DNA of 40,338 bases from JAWXBM01 sp037968555 (lineage in GTDB: Bacteria; Pseudomonadota; Gammaproteobacteria; Xanthomonadales; SZUA-36), in assembly GCA_037968555.1 (NCBI GenBank), contig JBBKVS010000171.1, positions 1 through 40,338 on the forward strand, given 5' to 3'. The notes under the pieces are model-generated. The model saw only the letters and a program-made list of their open reading frames with translations, ran no database searches and had not been told where the DNA came from. Below are positions 1 through 9,600 of the stretch, piece after piece (position 1 is the stretch's first letter; each line of letters starts with the position of its first letter). A program made the position numbers and the translations under genes.

Positions 1-4
1 TCGT

Positions 5-1744
5 TTGTCCTTATCGTGCTGCAAAACCACTTTATTGCTGTGCACCCTGATTTGCGTCATTACCCTGCCTGTTCAGGCTTGGGCCCAGGCACCGATTCAG
101 AGCCCGGCCGATGCAGAGCCGGTGAACCGTGACGCCAATGACAACAACGATGCAACTCAAGCACGCATAGGTTCAACGGTCATATCAACGCCGGGCATCA
201 CTGCACAGCTGACGCCTGCAGACGCAAACGATGCATCGGTCGATGCAGGTGAAACCACCGATGAGGCTGTGTCGGTCATTGAACCCGTGGACCCTGATGC
301 TTTCGACCAGGAGCAGTTGTTTCGCTTTGTGGCTCAGGGCATGGATTTGTGGAATGTGCCGGGCATGGCCGTGACTGTGGTCAGCAAAGACCAGAATCTG
401 TTCCAGCAAGGCTTTGGAAAAACCGCCATGCGGGATGGCCGGGCTGTGGATGAACACACCCTGTTCTCCGCCGCTTCAACCACCAAAGCCATGGTGGTCG
501 CCGGTCTCCTGATGTTGCAGGATGAAGGCAAGCTGTCGCTGAGCGACCCCATTACCCAGCACCTGCCCGAGGTGCAATTTGGTGATCCCAGCCTGAACCG
601 GGATGTCACGGTAGCCGATCTGCTGGCACATCGCACCGGCCTGCCTTCGACCGATCTGTGGACCTTTATGCAGGGTATGCCGCTGAACGAACAAATATCC
701 CGGCTACGAGAGGTAAAGCCTGAAGCCTCCTTGCGCGCCCGCTTGATTTATCAGAACACCATGTATGAATTGGCCGGCCTGCTGATAGAGCGTTTGACGG
801 GCGAGCGTTGGGATCATTTCCTGACGCACCGTTTATGGCATCCCATCGGCATGCGCGAAACCTACGGCAGTCGCAGCCAGATACCCACCGTGGCCAGCCA
901 TGTAGTGCCTTACCATTACGTGGGCGATGAACTGATGCTGGCCGACTGGGATTTCGCGCCGGAATTGGCGGATGCAGCTGGCTCGGCCTGGACATCGGTG
1001 CATGACATGGGCCTGTGGGCCCAATTCCTGTTGCGCGGCGGGCTTTCTGCATCCGGCCAGCAACTGATTTCTGAAGATGGCATGGCGCAAATGTTTGAGC
1101 CGCATCAGCTGGCAGCCGTGGAAGATTTTTATCCCACCACTGAACTCACCCGGCCGCACTGGCGCAGCTATGGCCTGGGCTGGTTCCAGCAGGATTTCCA
1201 GGGCCGCATGATCAATTACCACACCGGCAGCCTCAGCGGTTTGATCGCACTGATCGGGCTGGACCTGGATAACGATAAGGCCGTAGTCATACTGGGTAAT
1301 CGTGATCATGCTGAAATGCGCCACGCCGTCTTGTGGCAGGTTATGGACCAAGAGCAAACAATCGGGCAAGACTGGAACCAGCAGGTTTACGATCTGTATG
1401 AAAGGCTACGCCTGAAGAGCGATGAGCGCTGGAATGAAACCCGCCAGCAACGTATAGCCAATGCCAATGCCGGCCTGCCCCTGCCGGCTTTTGCCGGCCG
1501 CTATTCCAGCAAGATCAACGGCGATGTAGTGGTGGTCTATTCCGATCGCCGGCTGCTGTTCAAAACCGCGCTGGACACACTGGAGCTGCGCCATTGGCAT
1601 CTGAATGCCTTTGTGGCCGAGTTTCCACCGGAAAACAATCGTGCTTTTGCCGAGTTTGAAATCGGCTTTGACGGTAAAGTCAAAGCGCTGGAAATCCTCG
1701 GTGATCGCTTCGAGCGCGTTGTGGATGGCCCGGATCTGGATTGA
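5..1744 (+). CDS. Secreted beta-lactamase-family serine hydrolase
   Basis: This is a penicillin-binding-protein-like / class C beta-lactamase-fold serine hydrolase of about 579 residues, probably exported. An N-terminal hydrophobic signal segment (about residues 8-28, ending near AWAQA) is followed by a low-complexity D/N/A/T-rich linker to about residue 95. The catalytic fold then shows the three family motifs: SxxK as S158-T-T-K161, YxN as Y249-Q-N251, and HTG at about 406-408 in the KTG position. A C-terminal extension after about residue 490 has no residues I can assign. The first in-frame start is TTG at base 5, but the frame stays open to the window edge, so the true start may lie upstream. 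The substrate is unknown: families with this fold include esterases, peptidases and D-amino-acid hydrolases. Class C beta-lactamase activity is not implied. Confidence 0.85.
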   Translation: MSLSCCKTTLLLCTLICVITLPVQAWAQAPIQSPADAEPVNRDANDNNDATQARIGSTVISTPGITAQLTPADANDASVDAGETTDEAVSVIEPVDPDAFDQEQLFRFVAQGMDLWNVPGMAVTVVSKDQNLFQQGFGKTAMRDGRAVDEHTLFSAASTTKAMVVAGLLMLQDEGKLSLSDPITQHLPEVQFGDPSLNRDVTVADLLAHRTGLPSTDLWTFMQGMPLNEQISRLREVKPEASLRARLIYQNTMYELAGLLIERLTGERWDHFLTHRLWHPIGMRETYGSRSQIPTVASHVVPYHYVGDELMLADWDFAPELADAAGSAWTSVHDMGLWAQFLLRGGLSASGQQLISEDGMAQMFEPHQLAAVEDFYPTTELTRPHWRSYGLGWFQQDFQGRMINYHTGSLSGLIALIGLDLDNDKAVVILGNRDHAEMRHAVLWQVMDQEQTIGQDWNQQVYDLYERLRLKSDERWNETRQQRIANANAGLPLPAFAGRYSSKINGDVVVVYSDRRLLFKTALDTLELRHWHLNAFVAEFPPENNRAFAEFEIGFDGKVKALEILGDRFERVVDGPDLD

Positions 1745-1765
1745 GCTGATAAAGGTTGGCTCTGA

Positions 1766-1785
1766 ATAATTCATCCATGAATTAT
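1766..1785. repeat. AT-rich palindrome after the serine hydrolase gene
   Basis: Two 9-nt arms, ATAATTCAT and ATGAATTAT, flank two C residues just after the hydrolase stop codon. It could form a short hairpin at the transcript end or be a protein-binding palindrome. There is no T-run after it, so a classical intrinsic terminator is not supported. Confidence 0.35.
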
Positions 1786-1868
1786 CAAAGCACGCCCCTG
1801 TGCCAAAGAAACTCTGTACATTTTCGATTGACTTGAGGCGGCATTTCACCGACCCTAGCCGCAAGTTT

Positions 1869-2066
1869 GCAGGTGTCCCAATAACGGCCCCGTTATTGGG
1901 ATGAAACGGGAAGACGGTGAGTACGCTGGATTTGCGGCTAACCCGTCACTGCCCCCGCAACGGTAAACGAAGGCAAGGATCATCGCAGCCACTGTGCTTT
2001 GCATGGGAAGGCGATCCTTCATAGGCAATCTGATTGCCCTTCGTGAGTCCGGAGACCGGCCTGCAT
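1869..2066 (+). promoter_or_regulatory. Cobalamin riboswitch upstream of btuB
   Basis: The block carries the conserved elements of a Cobalamin (AdoCbl) riboswitch in order: an opening GCAGGTGTCCC, the core GATGAAACGGGAAGACGGTG near 1900-1919, a CCCCCGCAACGGTAA segment near 1951-1965, a B12-box-like GCCACTGTG near 1987, and a closing GAGTCCGGAGACCGGCCTGC at 2044-2063 that can pair with the opening. It sits about 145 nt before the btuB start, so bound cobalamin should lower receptor expression. The exact ends and the expression platform are estimates; I did not fold it. Confidence 0.9.
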
Positions 2067-2210
2067 GTTTATCACTGGTCCGATCGCGGAGGGCGATGGC
2101 TTGTGCGCATTGCCGGCCGTCTGAATCACACTGCTTCCGCGCAATACCACAGGAATCCTTTCCTCGCTGACCTTGCAACGCGTTCGGGTGCGATCGCGAG
2201 GAGCTTCATT

Positions 2211-4199
2211 ATGTTTTCTGGCATTTTTTCTGCAACTGCGGCAGTACGCCCGCCGATGGCCCTGGGCCGTCGATGTGTGGTTCTTTCGGGTCTTGGTTTA
2301 TTACTCAGCACGGCAATCGCAGACGAAGACCCTGCGCGACTGGATGATCTGTTGGTCAGTGCCGCTCTGCAACCCGTCTCGGCTATCGATGTAGCCAGCT
2401 CGGTAACGGTCATCACCCGCGCTCAAATTGAACAGCGCCAGGTCAGATACCTGTCGGAACTGCTGCGCGATGTGCCCGGTTTTGCAGTCAGTCAATCCGG
2501 CGGCCCGGGTACGCTCACCCAGGTGCGGGTACGCGGTGCTGAAGCCAACCAGTTGCTGGTATTGATGGATGGCGTGCGTGCCAATGATCCGGCTTCTGGC
2601 GACGAGTTCCAGTTCCAATTCGCCTCGACCGCTAATATCGAGCGCATTGAAATCATCCGCGGTCCGCAAAGCGCCATCTGGGGCACCGATGCCCTGGCTG
2701 GTGTGATCAATATCATCCGCCGCAAGGATGTGGACGAAGATTATCTGGCTGCCAATGCTGAGTACGGTTCTTTCAACAGTCTTGACCTGGCGCTGAACGG
2801 CGGCCTGAGCCGGCAAAACTTCCAGCTGTCGGGCGGCCTGTCGTACATCAATACCAACGGCACCAATATTTCCCGCCAGGGCAACGAAAAGGATGGCGCC
2901 GACAACACTACCGCCAATCTGGCTGTAGAGTGGGATGTGAGTGAGTCCTGGACGCTGCTGTTCAGCGGCCTGCACGTTGATGCGGCATCGGACTTTGATG
3001 ATTTTGATAACTTCACCACCGGCCTGCCCACCGATGCAGACCGTGAGACTCGCGCCAGCCGCGACTATCTCAAAAGTGAAGCACGCTGGCAGCCCGATGA
3101 TTTGGCCTGGAATGGCAGCTTTACAGCAGGCTGGCTGGATACCGACAATCGCAATTTTGCAGACGGTATCTGGGACAGCAGCACCGCCGCCAATACCCTC
3201 GAGTTGCGTGCCCGCGCCAGCGTACTGCTGGGCGATCGCGAGGCCGGCAATCATCGGCTCAGTTTCGCCCTGGACCAGGATGAGGTGGATTTTTCACAGC
3301 GCGGCACCGCCCTGCCCTGGGGTGATCCCAACCAGGATCAGTCCTTTGACGTCACCGGTTATGCTGCTGAATACGTAGGCAAGCCAAGCGAGTCTTTTAC
3401 CTGGACGGTAAACGGCAGACAGGATGATTACAGTGATTTTGATGATGTGTTCACCTGGCAACTGGCTGCTTCACAGCGATTGGGTGAAAACTGGCGGCTG
3501 CGCGCTTCTACCGGCACCGGTTCAAAGGCGCCCACTTTTATTGAGCGCTTTGGTTTCTACCCGGATTTCTTTGTGGGCAACCCCGATCTGAAACCGGAAA
3601 CCTCCCAAGGTTGGGAATTGGGTTTTGAGCTGGAACTGGCCGAGCAGAATGTAACCCTCGGTGCAGTCTGGTTCGACCAGCAACTGGAAGATGAAATTGA
3701 TGGCTTTGTATTCGACCCCAGCACTTTCCTGTTCACCGCCGCCAATAAAAGCGGCGACAGTGAGCGACAGGGTCTGGAATTGACCGCATCCGGTCAGTGG
3801 CTGGAGGCCTTTACTTTCAATGCCAGCTATACCTATCTGGACAGCAGCGAAACCACCAGCCTGGATGAACGGGTGCGGGAAGCGCGTCGGCCGCGGCATA
3901 TGGCCAGCCTGAATACGAATTACCGCTTCGCCGATGAGCGCGGTAACCTGAACCTGAACATCAATTACAACGGTGCACAACTGGATAATTTCTTCGCGCC
4001 GCCTTTGTACCTGTCTGAGCAGGTCGAACTGGAGGGCTTTACGGTGGTGGGTCTGGCAGGCTCATGGAAACTGACCGATGACCTCGAACTCACAGCCCGA
4101 GTGAGCAACCTGCTGGATGAAGACTATGAAGAAATCCTCGGCTTTGCCCGCCCCGGCCGCGCGGTATACGCCGGCCTGCGCGGACGCTTTTTACGCTAG
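2211..4199 (+). CDS. btuB: TonB-dependent vitamin B12 receptor
   Basis: This is an outer-membrane TonB-dependent receptor of 662 residues, most likely for cobalamin because it lies directly behind a cobalamin riboswitch. The chosen start is ATG 2211 with GAGGAG about 8 nt upstream. The open frame begins earlier, at 2034, but that is inside the riboswitch. The N-terminus has a signal peptide (hydrophobic stretch ending near STAIADE), then a TonB-box-like segment (DDLLVSA), the plug domain (RYLSELLRDVPGF, then VRVRGAEANQLLVLMDGVRAND, then RIEIIRGPQSAIWGTDALAGVINI), and a beta-barrel with NPDLKPETSQGWELG and C-terminal VSNLLDEDYEE typical of the family. The chain ends RGRFLR rather than in a terminal aromatic residue. 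No btuF/btuC/btuD transporter gene is next to it. Confidence 0.9.
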   Translation: MFSGIFSATAAVRPPMALGRRCVVLSGLGLLLSTAIADEDPARLDDLLVSAALQPVSAIDVASSVTVITRAQIEQRQVRYLSELLRDVPGFAVSQSGGPGTLTQVRVRGAEANQLLVLMDGVRANDPASGDEFQFQFASTANIERIEIIRGPQSAIWGTDALAGVINIIRRKDVDEDYLAANAEYGSFNSLDLALNGGLSRQNFQLSGGLSYINTNGTNISRQGNEKDGADNTTANLAVEWDVSESWTLLFSGLHVDAASDFDDFDNFTTGLPTDADRETRASRDYLKSEARWQPDDLAWNGSFTAGWLDTDNRNFADGIWDSSTAANTLELRARASVLLGDREAGNHRLSFALDQDEVDFSQRGTALPWGDPNQDQSFDVTGYAAEYVGKPSESFTWTVNGRQDDYSDFDDVFTWQLAASQRLGENWRLRASTGTGSKAPTFIERFGFYPDFFVGNPDLKPETSQGWELGFELELAEQNVTLGAVWFDQQLEDEIDGFVFDPSTFLFTAANKSGDSERQGLELTASGQWLEAFTFNASYTYLDSSETTSLDERVREARRPRHMASLNTNYRFADERGNLNLNINYNGAQLDNFFAPPLYLSEQVELEGFTVVGLAGSWKLTDDLELTARVSNLLDEDYEEILGFARPGRAVYAGLRGRFLR

Positions 4200-4210
4200 G
4201 TTCAGGACAT

Positions 4211-4237
4211 TGAGGCCGAGATTTTTACTTGGTCTCA
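4211..4237. terminator. Possible bidirectional terminator hairpin
   Basis: TGAGGCC (4211-4217) can pair with GGTCTCA (4231-4237) with one G-U pair, around a 13-nt loop containing a T-run. It sits between the convergent btuB and methyltransferase genes. There is no clear U-tract after the stem, so confidence is low. Confidence 0.3.
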
Positions 4238-4239
4238 GA

Positions 4240-4926
4240 TCAACGCAGTGCAAACAGCAAAACGTGGCCACGCCGCTTGATGCGGCGGAAGCCGCGATCA
4301 TAAGCCACCTGACTGATTCCGCGCGCACTGTTGAATTGCACCAGACCTGCCAGTGAGGCGGGATTTTCCTTGTAATAGCCGGTGTGTTCACGGAATAACT
4401 GGTCATTACCGTGATTGCGAAAGCGCCGGAACAGACGGTTGCTGTCGGCAAAATCAAATACCACTTTACCGCCGGGCTTGAGCACCCTTTTGAATTCGTC
4501 AAAATAACAGGCCATGTCGTAAAGGTTCAGATGGATGAAAACCGACATGGAAATCACTTTGTCGATGCTGTTGGCCGCAATGGGGCTGAGATCGCGCGGC
4601 TGCACGGCGTGGAACTGGATATTGTCTTTATCGGCACATTCGCGCCGGGCAAATTCCAGGAAGGCTGGACTGATATCACAGGCATGCACCTGGCCAGCTT
4701 GTTCCGCTATGGCGCCGGTGCCAAAACCACAGCCTGAGCCCAGGTCTATAACCGTTTGATCTTTATTAACCGCTGCGAGACGCAGAAATTTCTGCGCGTA
4801 GCCACGGCGCTCTACGCGAATTTCATCTACGCGGGTCTCGGGTTGTTCGCCAAAGCGGTAGCCAATCAGGCTGACCAACATGTTGCGGACATCGGCGGGG
4901 TCGAGATCAATCCAGGCTCTGTTCAT
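4240..4926 (-). CDS. Class I SAM-dependent methyltransferase
   Basis: A 228-residue soluble protein with the Rossmann-like class I methyltransferase fold. Motif I is clear at about residues 59-71 (VIDLGSGCGFGTG). An acidic residue in the second strand (HACDIS, about 84) should bind the ribose of SAM. Later strands follow the Methyltransf_11/25 pattern (KVISMSVFIHLNLYDMACYF, then FKRVLKPGGKVVFDFAD). The acceptor substrate cannot be told from the sequence. The N-terminal 50 residues are helical and polar and may form a cap. It is transcribed alone, convergent with btuB. A corrinoid-related role is possible by neighbourhood only and is not supported by motifs. Confidence 0.8.
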   Translation of the reverse strand: MNRAWIDLDPADVRNMLVSLIGYRFGEQPETRVDEIRVERRGYAQKFLRLAAVNKDQTVIDLGSGCGFGTGAIAEQAGQVHACDISPAFLEFARRECADKDNIQFHAVQPRDLSPIAANSIDKVISMSVFIHLNLYDMACYFDEFKRVLKPGGKVVFDFADSNRLFRRFRNHGNDQLFREHTGYYKENPASLAGLVQFNSARGISQVAYDRGFRRIKRRGHVLLFALR

Positions 4927-5288
4927 GGCGCTATGCTAACTGACCCGAACGGGTTTGGGCAGCCGTCAAATACCGGGCCAGAAGCAAACCGACAGCCAGT
5001 GGCATCGGCATAAGGGGTAACTCGCTGACGATCAGTGCGGCAGAGCCCTACTGGACCCGACTACAGGTCTTCAAGCTGACTCATCAAATTCCGACGCTTT
5101 GTCGTTGTATTCCGGAGTACCAAAGCTCCATTTTGCCGTCAAATCCGCCAAACAACTCCTCGGATAAATGGTTCGGAATGACCGTTAAACGGCTAATAGA
5201 GGCACTTTATCGCAGCTCATGTAACTCTTTGGTCACTCGCCGCATCTACTCTTGCAACATCTCCATAAATCAGTTGACAGAGGTTTTT
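4927..5288. other. Intergenic region, no gene seen
   Basis: This gap lies between the divergent methyltransferase and small-protein genes. It should hold both promoters, but I could not pick convincing -35/-10 pairs. A short perfect palindrome, ACCCG-AA-CGGGT (4943-4954), lies 17 nt upstream of the methyltransferase start. Longer open frames through here lack a ribosome-binding site and have no recognisable protein. Confidence 0.5.
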
Positions 5289-5495
5289 ATGAATGCGATC
5301 CAACAAATCAGTTTGAAATTACGGCTGGGAATTGAAACAACGGCGGATATCCAGCCGGATGAGTTGCTTGAGAAATGGCAAACTTTCAATGAGCAAAGAA
5401 CCCATTCAGCCTTGCGCGCTCAACGACTGGGCAGGCGAACCATGAACGGGGTTGCTGCCACAGCTAACGTAAGTGCACTCCTCGCTCGACAATAG
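5289..5495 (+). CDS. Small hypothetical protein (68 aa)
   Basis: I do not recognise this protein. The start ATG 5289 is chosen because AGAGG lies 5 nt upstream; the frame is open from 5133 but the upstream part has no ribosome-binding site. The 68 residues are polar and probably mostly helical, with no signal peptide or membrane segment. The C-terminal half is basic (RTHSALRAQRLGRRT) and ends in a small hydrophobic stretch. It precedes the MarR-type regulator on the same strand by about 145 nt, so it may have its own transcript. A small regulatory or nucleic-acid-binding protein would fit the charge pattern, but this is a guess. Confidence 0.5.
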   Translation: MNAIQQISLKLRLGIETTADIQPDELLEKWQTFNEQRTHSALRAQRLGRRTMNGVAATANVSALLARQ

Positions 5496-5640
5496 TCAGA
5501 TAGGGTTAGTCCTGATTGACTATCAACCAGCAAGCTGTTTCTCTTGCCTTCACATTTCAATCACATTCTTACGGTAAAATTCCAACTGTAGTGACTGTCG
5601 TTTGTAGTTCATTATGTCGAAGTAAAGAGTAGGAGTTTTT

Positions 5641-6033
5641 GTGAGCAAACCATCTGAAGCCATTCGGGCTACTGATATGATGTCGGAACGCGTCATGACC
5701 GGACTGTTGCGCCGGGCCTTTTCACAACCCCTGAAGTTGCTGGGCCAAAGCGATGCTTCGTTGTCCAGCTATGCTGTTTTCTGGTGTGTCGCTGATAACG
5801 AGGGCACCACCCAGGTTGAAGTAGCCCGTTGTACGGGATTGTCCGCTAAAACTGTCTCGCGCGTGATTTCGTTGATGGGCGAAACCAGGCAGGGCAGAGG
5901 CTGGATTCGACAGGAATTTGACCCCAGCGACAGGCGCATTCGCCGCTTGTCTCTGAGTCGTAAAGGCAAGAGCGTCCATCGCAAATTGCTTGAAGACATC
6001 AACGCGTTCGCTGCCGAGCGTGCTACAGCTTAA
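5641..6033 (+). CDS. Short MarR-family transcriptional regulator
   Basis: A winged helix-turn-helix regulator of 130 residues starting at GTG 5641 with AGGAG 6 nt upstream. The recognition region reads TTQVEVARCTGLSAKTVSRVI (about residues 59-79) and is followed by the wing (FDPSDRRIRRLSLSRKGK), as in MarR proteins. The protein is shorter than the usual 140-160 residues and lacks most of the C-terminal dimerisation helix. Translation beyond the TAA stays open in the same frame for 39 more codons, to TGA at 6151-6153, and that stretch is protein-like (ECISLALNLVGQPLVDTEQA). The gene may therefore be truncated by a nonsense mutation. Target and ligand are unknown. Confidence 0.75.
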   Translation: MSKPSEAIRATDMMSERVMTGLLRRAFSQPLKLLGQSDASLSSYAVFWCVADNEGTTQVEVARCTGLSAKTVSRVISLMGETRQGRGWIRQEFDPSDRRIRRLSLSRKGKSVHRKLLEDINAFAAERATA

Positions 6034-6609
6034 GAAAGCTCTGAATGTATCAGCCTTGCCCTGAACCTGGTTGGTCAACCACTTGTCGACACAGAACAAG
6101 CGCTGAGTCTGTTTTTGAGCATTACAGAAGGAATCCCCGGCAGAAGCTGGTGACAGGCAAAGCCTGTTCCTTGCTCCGCGAGTAGCATCTTTCACCCCTA
6201 CGCACACTTATTGTTCCCAGCCACTTCCGTGGAAGCTCAAGGCCATCCCGGACCGGGTCGGCGCAGTTCTGCTGTAGGTGAAATGCATTTTTCCCGGATT
6301 CTTCCTGATTCCGGGGATCCCAAAAACATGAGACCGGCTTGCGGAGTTATTTGCCTGAAGGCGGTTTGCTCATCCTGAGCCGCAGTCTCTTCCATGAGTT
6401 TGGCCCAATCGGGTGGGCGCTTAATGATTGCTACCCTATCGCTTGCACATTAATAATGTCAACAAAGCTTTTTGCGAGAACTTCACTATAAGTAAAATGA
6501 TATTCTTTATTGAAAATATTAACTTTTGCAATGATGATGCTTTGGTTATGCTTTTAACTGCCTTTTTATCGTCGTAATAAAAGCGACTTGTATATTTCGG
6601 AGTAGATGC
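6034..6609. other. Leader region between the MarR gene and gltB
   Basis: The first 120 nt continue the MarR frame after its stop. The middle holds a stem-loop, CCCGGA (6293-6298) with TCCGGG (6310-6315), without a U-tract, and an odd palindrome CCCGGACCGGG (6247-6257). From about 6440 the base composition turns sharply AT-rich, as expected for the gltB promoter region. I see no gene or structured RNA that I can name. Confidence 0.5.
6510..6538 (+). promoter_or_regulatory. Possible sigma70 promoter of gltBD
   Basis: TTGAAA (6510-6515) and GATGAT (6533-6538) are separated by 17 nt in the AT-rich leader, giving a transcript start near 6545 and a 5' leader of about 65 nt. Both hexamers match the consensus only partly. 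Confidence 0.3.
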
Positions 6610-9600
6610 TTGCCCCAGGACACCAGACCAGAGTCATTGACATTGCACGACCCGGTGCGAGATTTTCGCGACAGTTGTGGCTTTGCCTTGCTGGCGCACA
6701 TGGACGGGCAAAAAAGTCACTGGTTGGTTGAAACCACTCTTAAATCCCTGGCCCGATTGACCCATCGCGGCGCCGTCGCCGCGGATGGAAAATCCGGTGA
6801 TGGCTGCGGCATCATGCTGCAATTCCCCGAGCCGTTTTTGCGTGAAGTGGCCGAAGATTGCGGCATCAAGTTGGCCGACAACTTCGCAGCTGGACTGGTG
6901 TTCTTCTCCCCCAACGTCGATCTGATCGAACGCGGTAAAGAAATATTGACCCGTCATCTAGCACGAGTGTCGCTGGAAGTGGTGGGTTGGCGCGAAGTGC
7001 CTACACAACCCGAATTCGTCGGCGAGCAAGCCCTGGTCAGCATGCCAGCTATCTACCAGGTGTTCGTCAATGCGCCTCAAGGCTGGCACTCCCATGACCT
7101 GGAACGACAACTGTTCGTGGCACGGCGTTTTGCTTTTGACGAACACAGCAAATTACCCGACCCTGACCCGCTGTATTACGTGGTGTCATTGTCACGACTT
7201 ACCATGGTCTACAAAGGCCTGATTCAAGCGGAACACCTGGCTGATTACTACCCCGATCTGCGCGATCCACGCATGACTTCGGCCATCGGCATCTGCCACC
7301 AGCGCTTTTCCACCAACACCCTGCCGCGCTGGAATTACGCCCAGCCCTTCCGTTTCCTGGCGCATAACGGTGAGATCAATAGCGTTAACAGCAACCGCGA
7401 CTGGGCCAATGCCCGCGCCGGTATTCTGCATTCGCCCTTGTTGCCCTCACTGGAGTCTTTGTCTCACCTGGTAAACGAAAGCGGTTCAGATTCGTCTTCA
7501 CTGGACAACCTGCTGGAAGTGTTCATGGCGGGCGGTATGGACTTGTTCCGCGCCATGCGCTTGTTGTTGCCTCCGGCGGTACGCGACGACATGGACCCGG
7601 ACCTGAAAGCCTTTCTGCAATTCAATTCCATGCATCAGGAGCCCTGGGATGGGCCCGCTGGCATCGTGTCGACCAACGGTGAGGTAGCTTGCTGCAACCT
7701 GGACCGCAACGGCCTTCGACCGGCTCGTTTCAGCATCACGCATGATGGCGTTTTCACCGTGGCATCGGAAACCGGTGTGTGGGATTGTCCACCCGAGCGG
7801 GTTAAACGCCGTGGCCGCCTCGGTCCCGGAGAAATGATTGCAGTCGATACCTCCACTGGCAAGATATGGAAAACCGGTACCATAGACGACAATCTCAAGG
7901 CCCGTCATGCCTACCGCGAATGGCTGGCGGAAAACGTTGTGAGAGTCTGGAACAACGACGAGCAGGAACGCAAAGCTGCACTTAAATTCATGCGCGAGTC
8001 GGCCTCTACGCTGCCAATTTTTCAACGACTGTTTGGGCTCACCGAGGAAGAATGCGAGGTGCTGATCCACCCGCTGGCCAACGATTCGCAGGAAGCCGTG
8101 GGCTCTATGGGCGATGACACGCCCATGGCTGTGCTGTCCGAGCGCAACCGGTCCATCTATGATTATTTTCGCCAGGGCTTCGCCCAGGTAACTAACCCAC
8201 CCATAGACCCGCTGCGCGAGTCTTCGGTGATGTCGCTGGAAACCAGCATAGGCCGCGAACACAACGTGTTCAATGAAACCGCCTCGCATGCACATCGGGT
8301 TGTACTGCCCTGGCCGGTGTTGAATTTCGTCAAGTACCAAACCCTGCTGGGATTGGATCAACGACATTATCGCAACCAGCGTTTCAGCCTGAATTTCGAC
8401 CCGCAAGTACATGGCCTGAAAACTGCCATTGAAGGCCTGGTGGAGAATTGCGTGCAAGCGGTGAAGGCTGGCGTGACCATATTGGTGCTGTCTGATCGCG
8501 ACATCAGTCGCGAGACATTGACCATGCCCGCGCCACTGGCGGTAGGTGCGGTGCACCAGGCACTGATGCGTGCCCACGAACGCACGCGCGCCAACATTCT
8601 TCTGGAAACCGGCTCAACCCGTGACCCGCACCAGTTCGGCGTGTTGTTGGGTTTGGGTGTTACCGCAATTTATCCTTACCTGGCTTTCCAGACCATCAAC
8701 CAGCAGATCGACATCGGTGCCTTGCAGGGCGACCCCATCGACCTGCGCAAGAATTATCGCCGTGGTATCCGCAAAGGCCTGCTGAAAATCCTCTCCAAGA
8801 TGGGGATTTGCACCATGGCCAGCTACCGTGGCTCGCAGTTGTTCGAAGCCATTGGTTTGTCGCGCGAAGTGATAGATCTGTGTTGCCCCAAGGTACGAAC
8901 AAAAATTGGCGGCGCGGGCTTTGCCGAGCTGGAAGAGGATATTCGCCGTATGCACGAATTGGCCTGGAATGAACAGGGCCAACCCACGCGTGACGGGATT
9001 TACCGCTACGTACACGGTGGCGAACAGCACGGCTATAACCCCGGCGTGGTCATGCAACTGCAGAAAGCCGTGGCCAGTAACAGCTGGCAGGACTACCGAG
9101 TTTATGCGGACATGGTGAACCAGCGGAAAATTCTGACCCTGCGCGACCTGCTGCAACTGAAGCCCGGTGAAAACCCTATCCCATTGGATCAGGTAGAGTC
9201 GGAACAGCAACTGTTCCCACGTTTTGATTCGGCCGGCATGTCGATTGGTGCTTTGTCGCCGGAGGCGCATGAGTCTCTGGCTGTGGCGATGAATCGTCTG
9301 GGGGGTCGTTCAAATTCAGGTGAAGGCGGTGAAGATGCCAGCCGCTTTAACTCGGAACGCAACTCAGCCATCAAGCAGGTAGCTTCCGGTCGTTTCGGCG
9401 TCAATGCCCATTACCTGGTTAATGCCGATGTGCTGCAGATCAAGATTGCGCAAGGCGCCAAGCCGGGCGAAGGCGGGCAATTGCCCGGTGATAAAGTCAC
9501 CATGGAAATCGCCGCATTGCGCTGCTCCACCCCCGGCGTCACCTTGATCTCACCACCGCCGCATCACGACATTTACTCCATCGAAGACTTGTCGCAATTG

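Noticed and set aside
2034..2210. N-terminal extension of the btuB frame
   Set aside because: It overlaps the cobalamin riboswitch and has no signal peptide; ATG 2211 has a ribosome-binding site and starts a signal peptide.
2301..3254. 317-codon open frame antisense to btuB
   Set aside because: It lies wholly inside a gene with clear receptor motifs; no ribosome-binding site or recognisable domain. Long antisense frames arise from the codon usage.
6288..6325. Intrinsic terminator for the MarR transcript
   Set aside because: The CCCGGA/TCCGGG stem is not followed by a U-tract on either strand.
7498..8577. 359-codon open frame antisense to gltB
   Set aside because: Shadow of the strongly supported glutamate synthase gene; the product is His/Gln-rich without a known fold.
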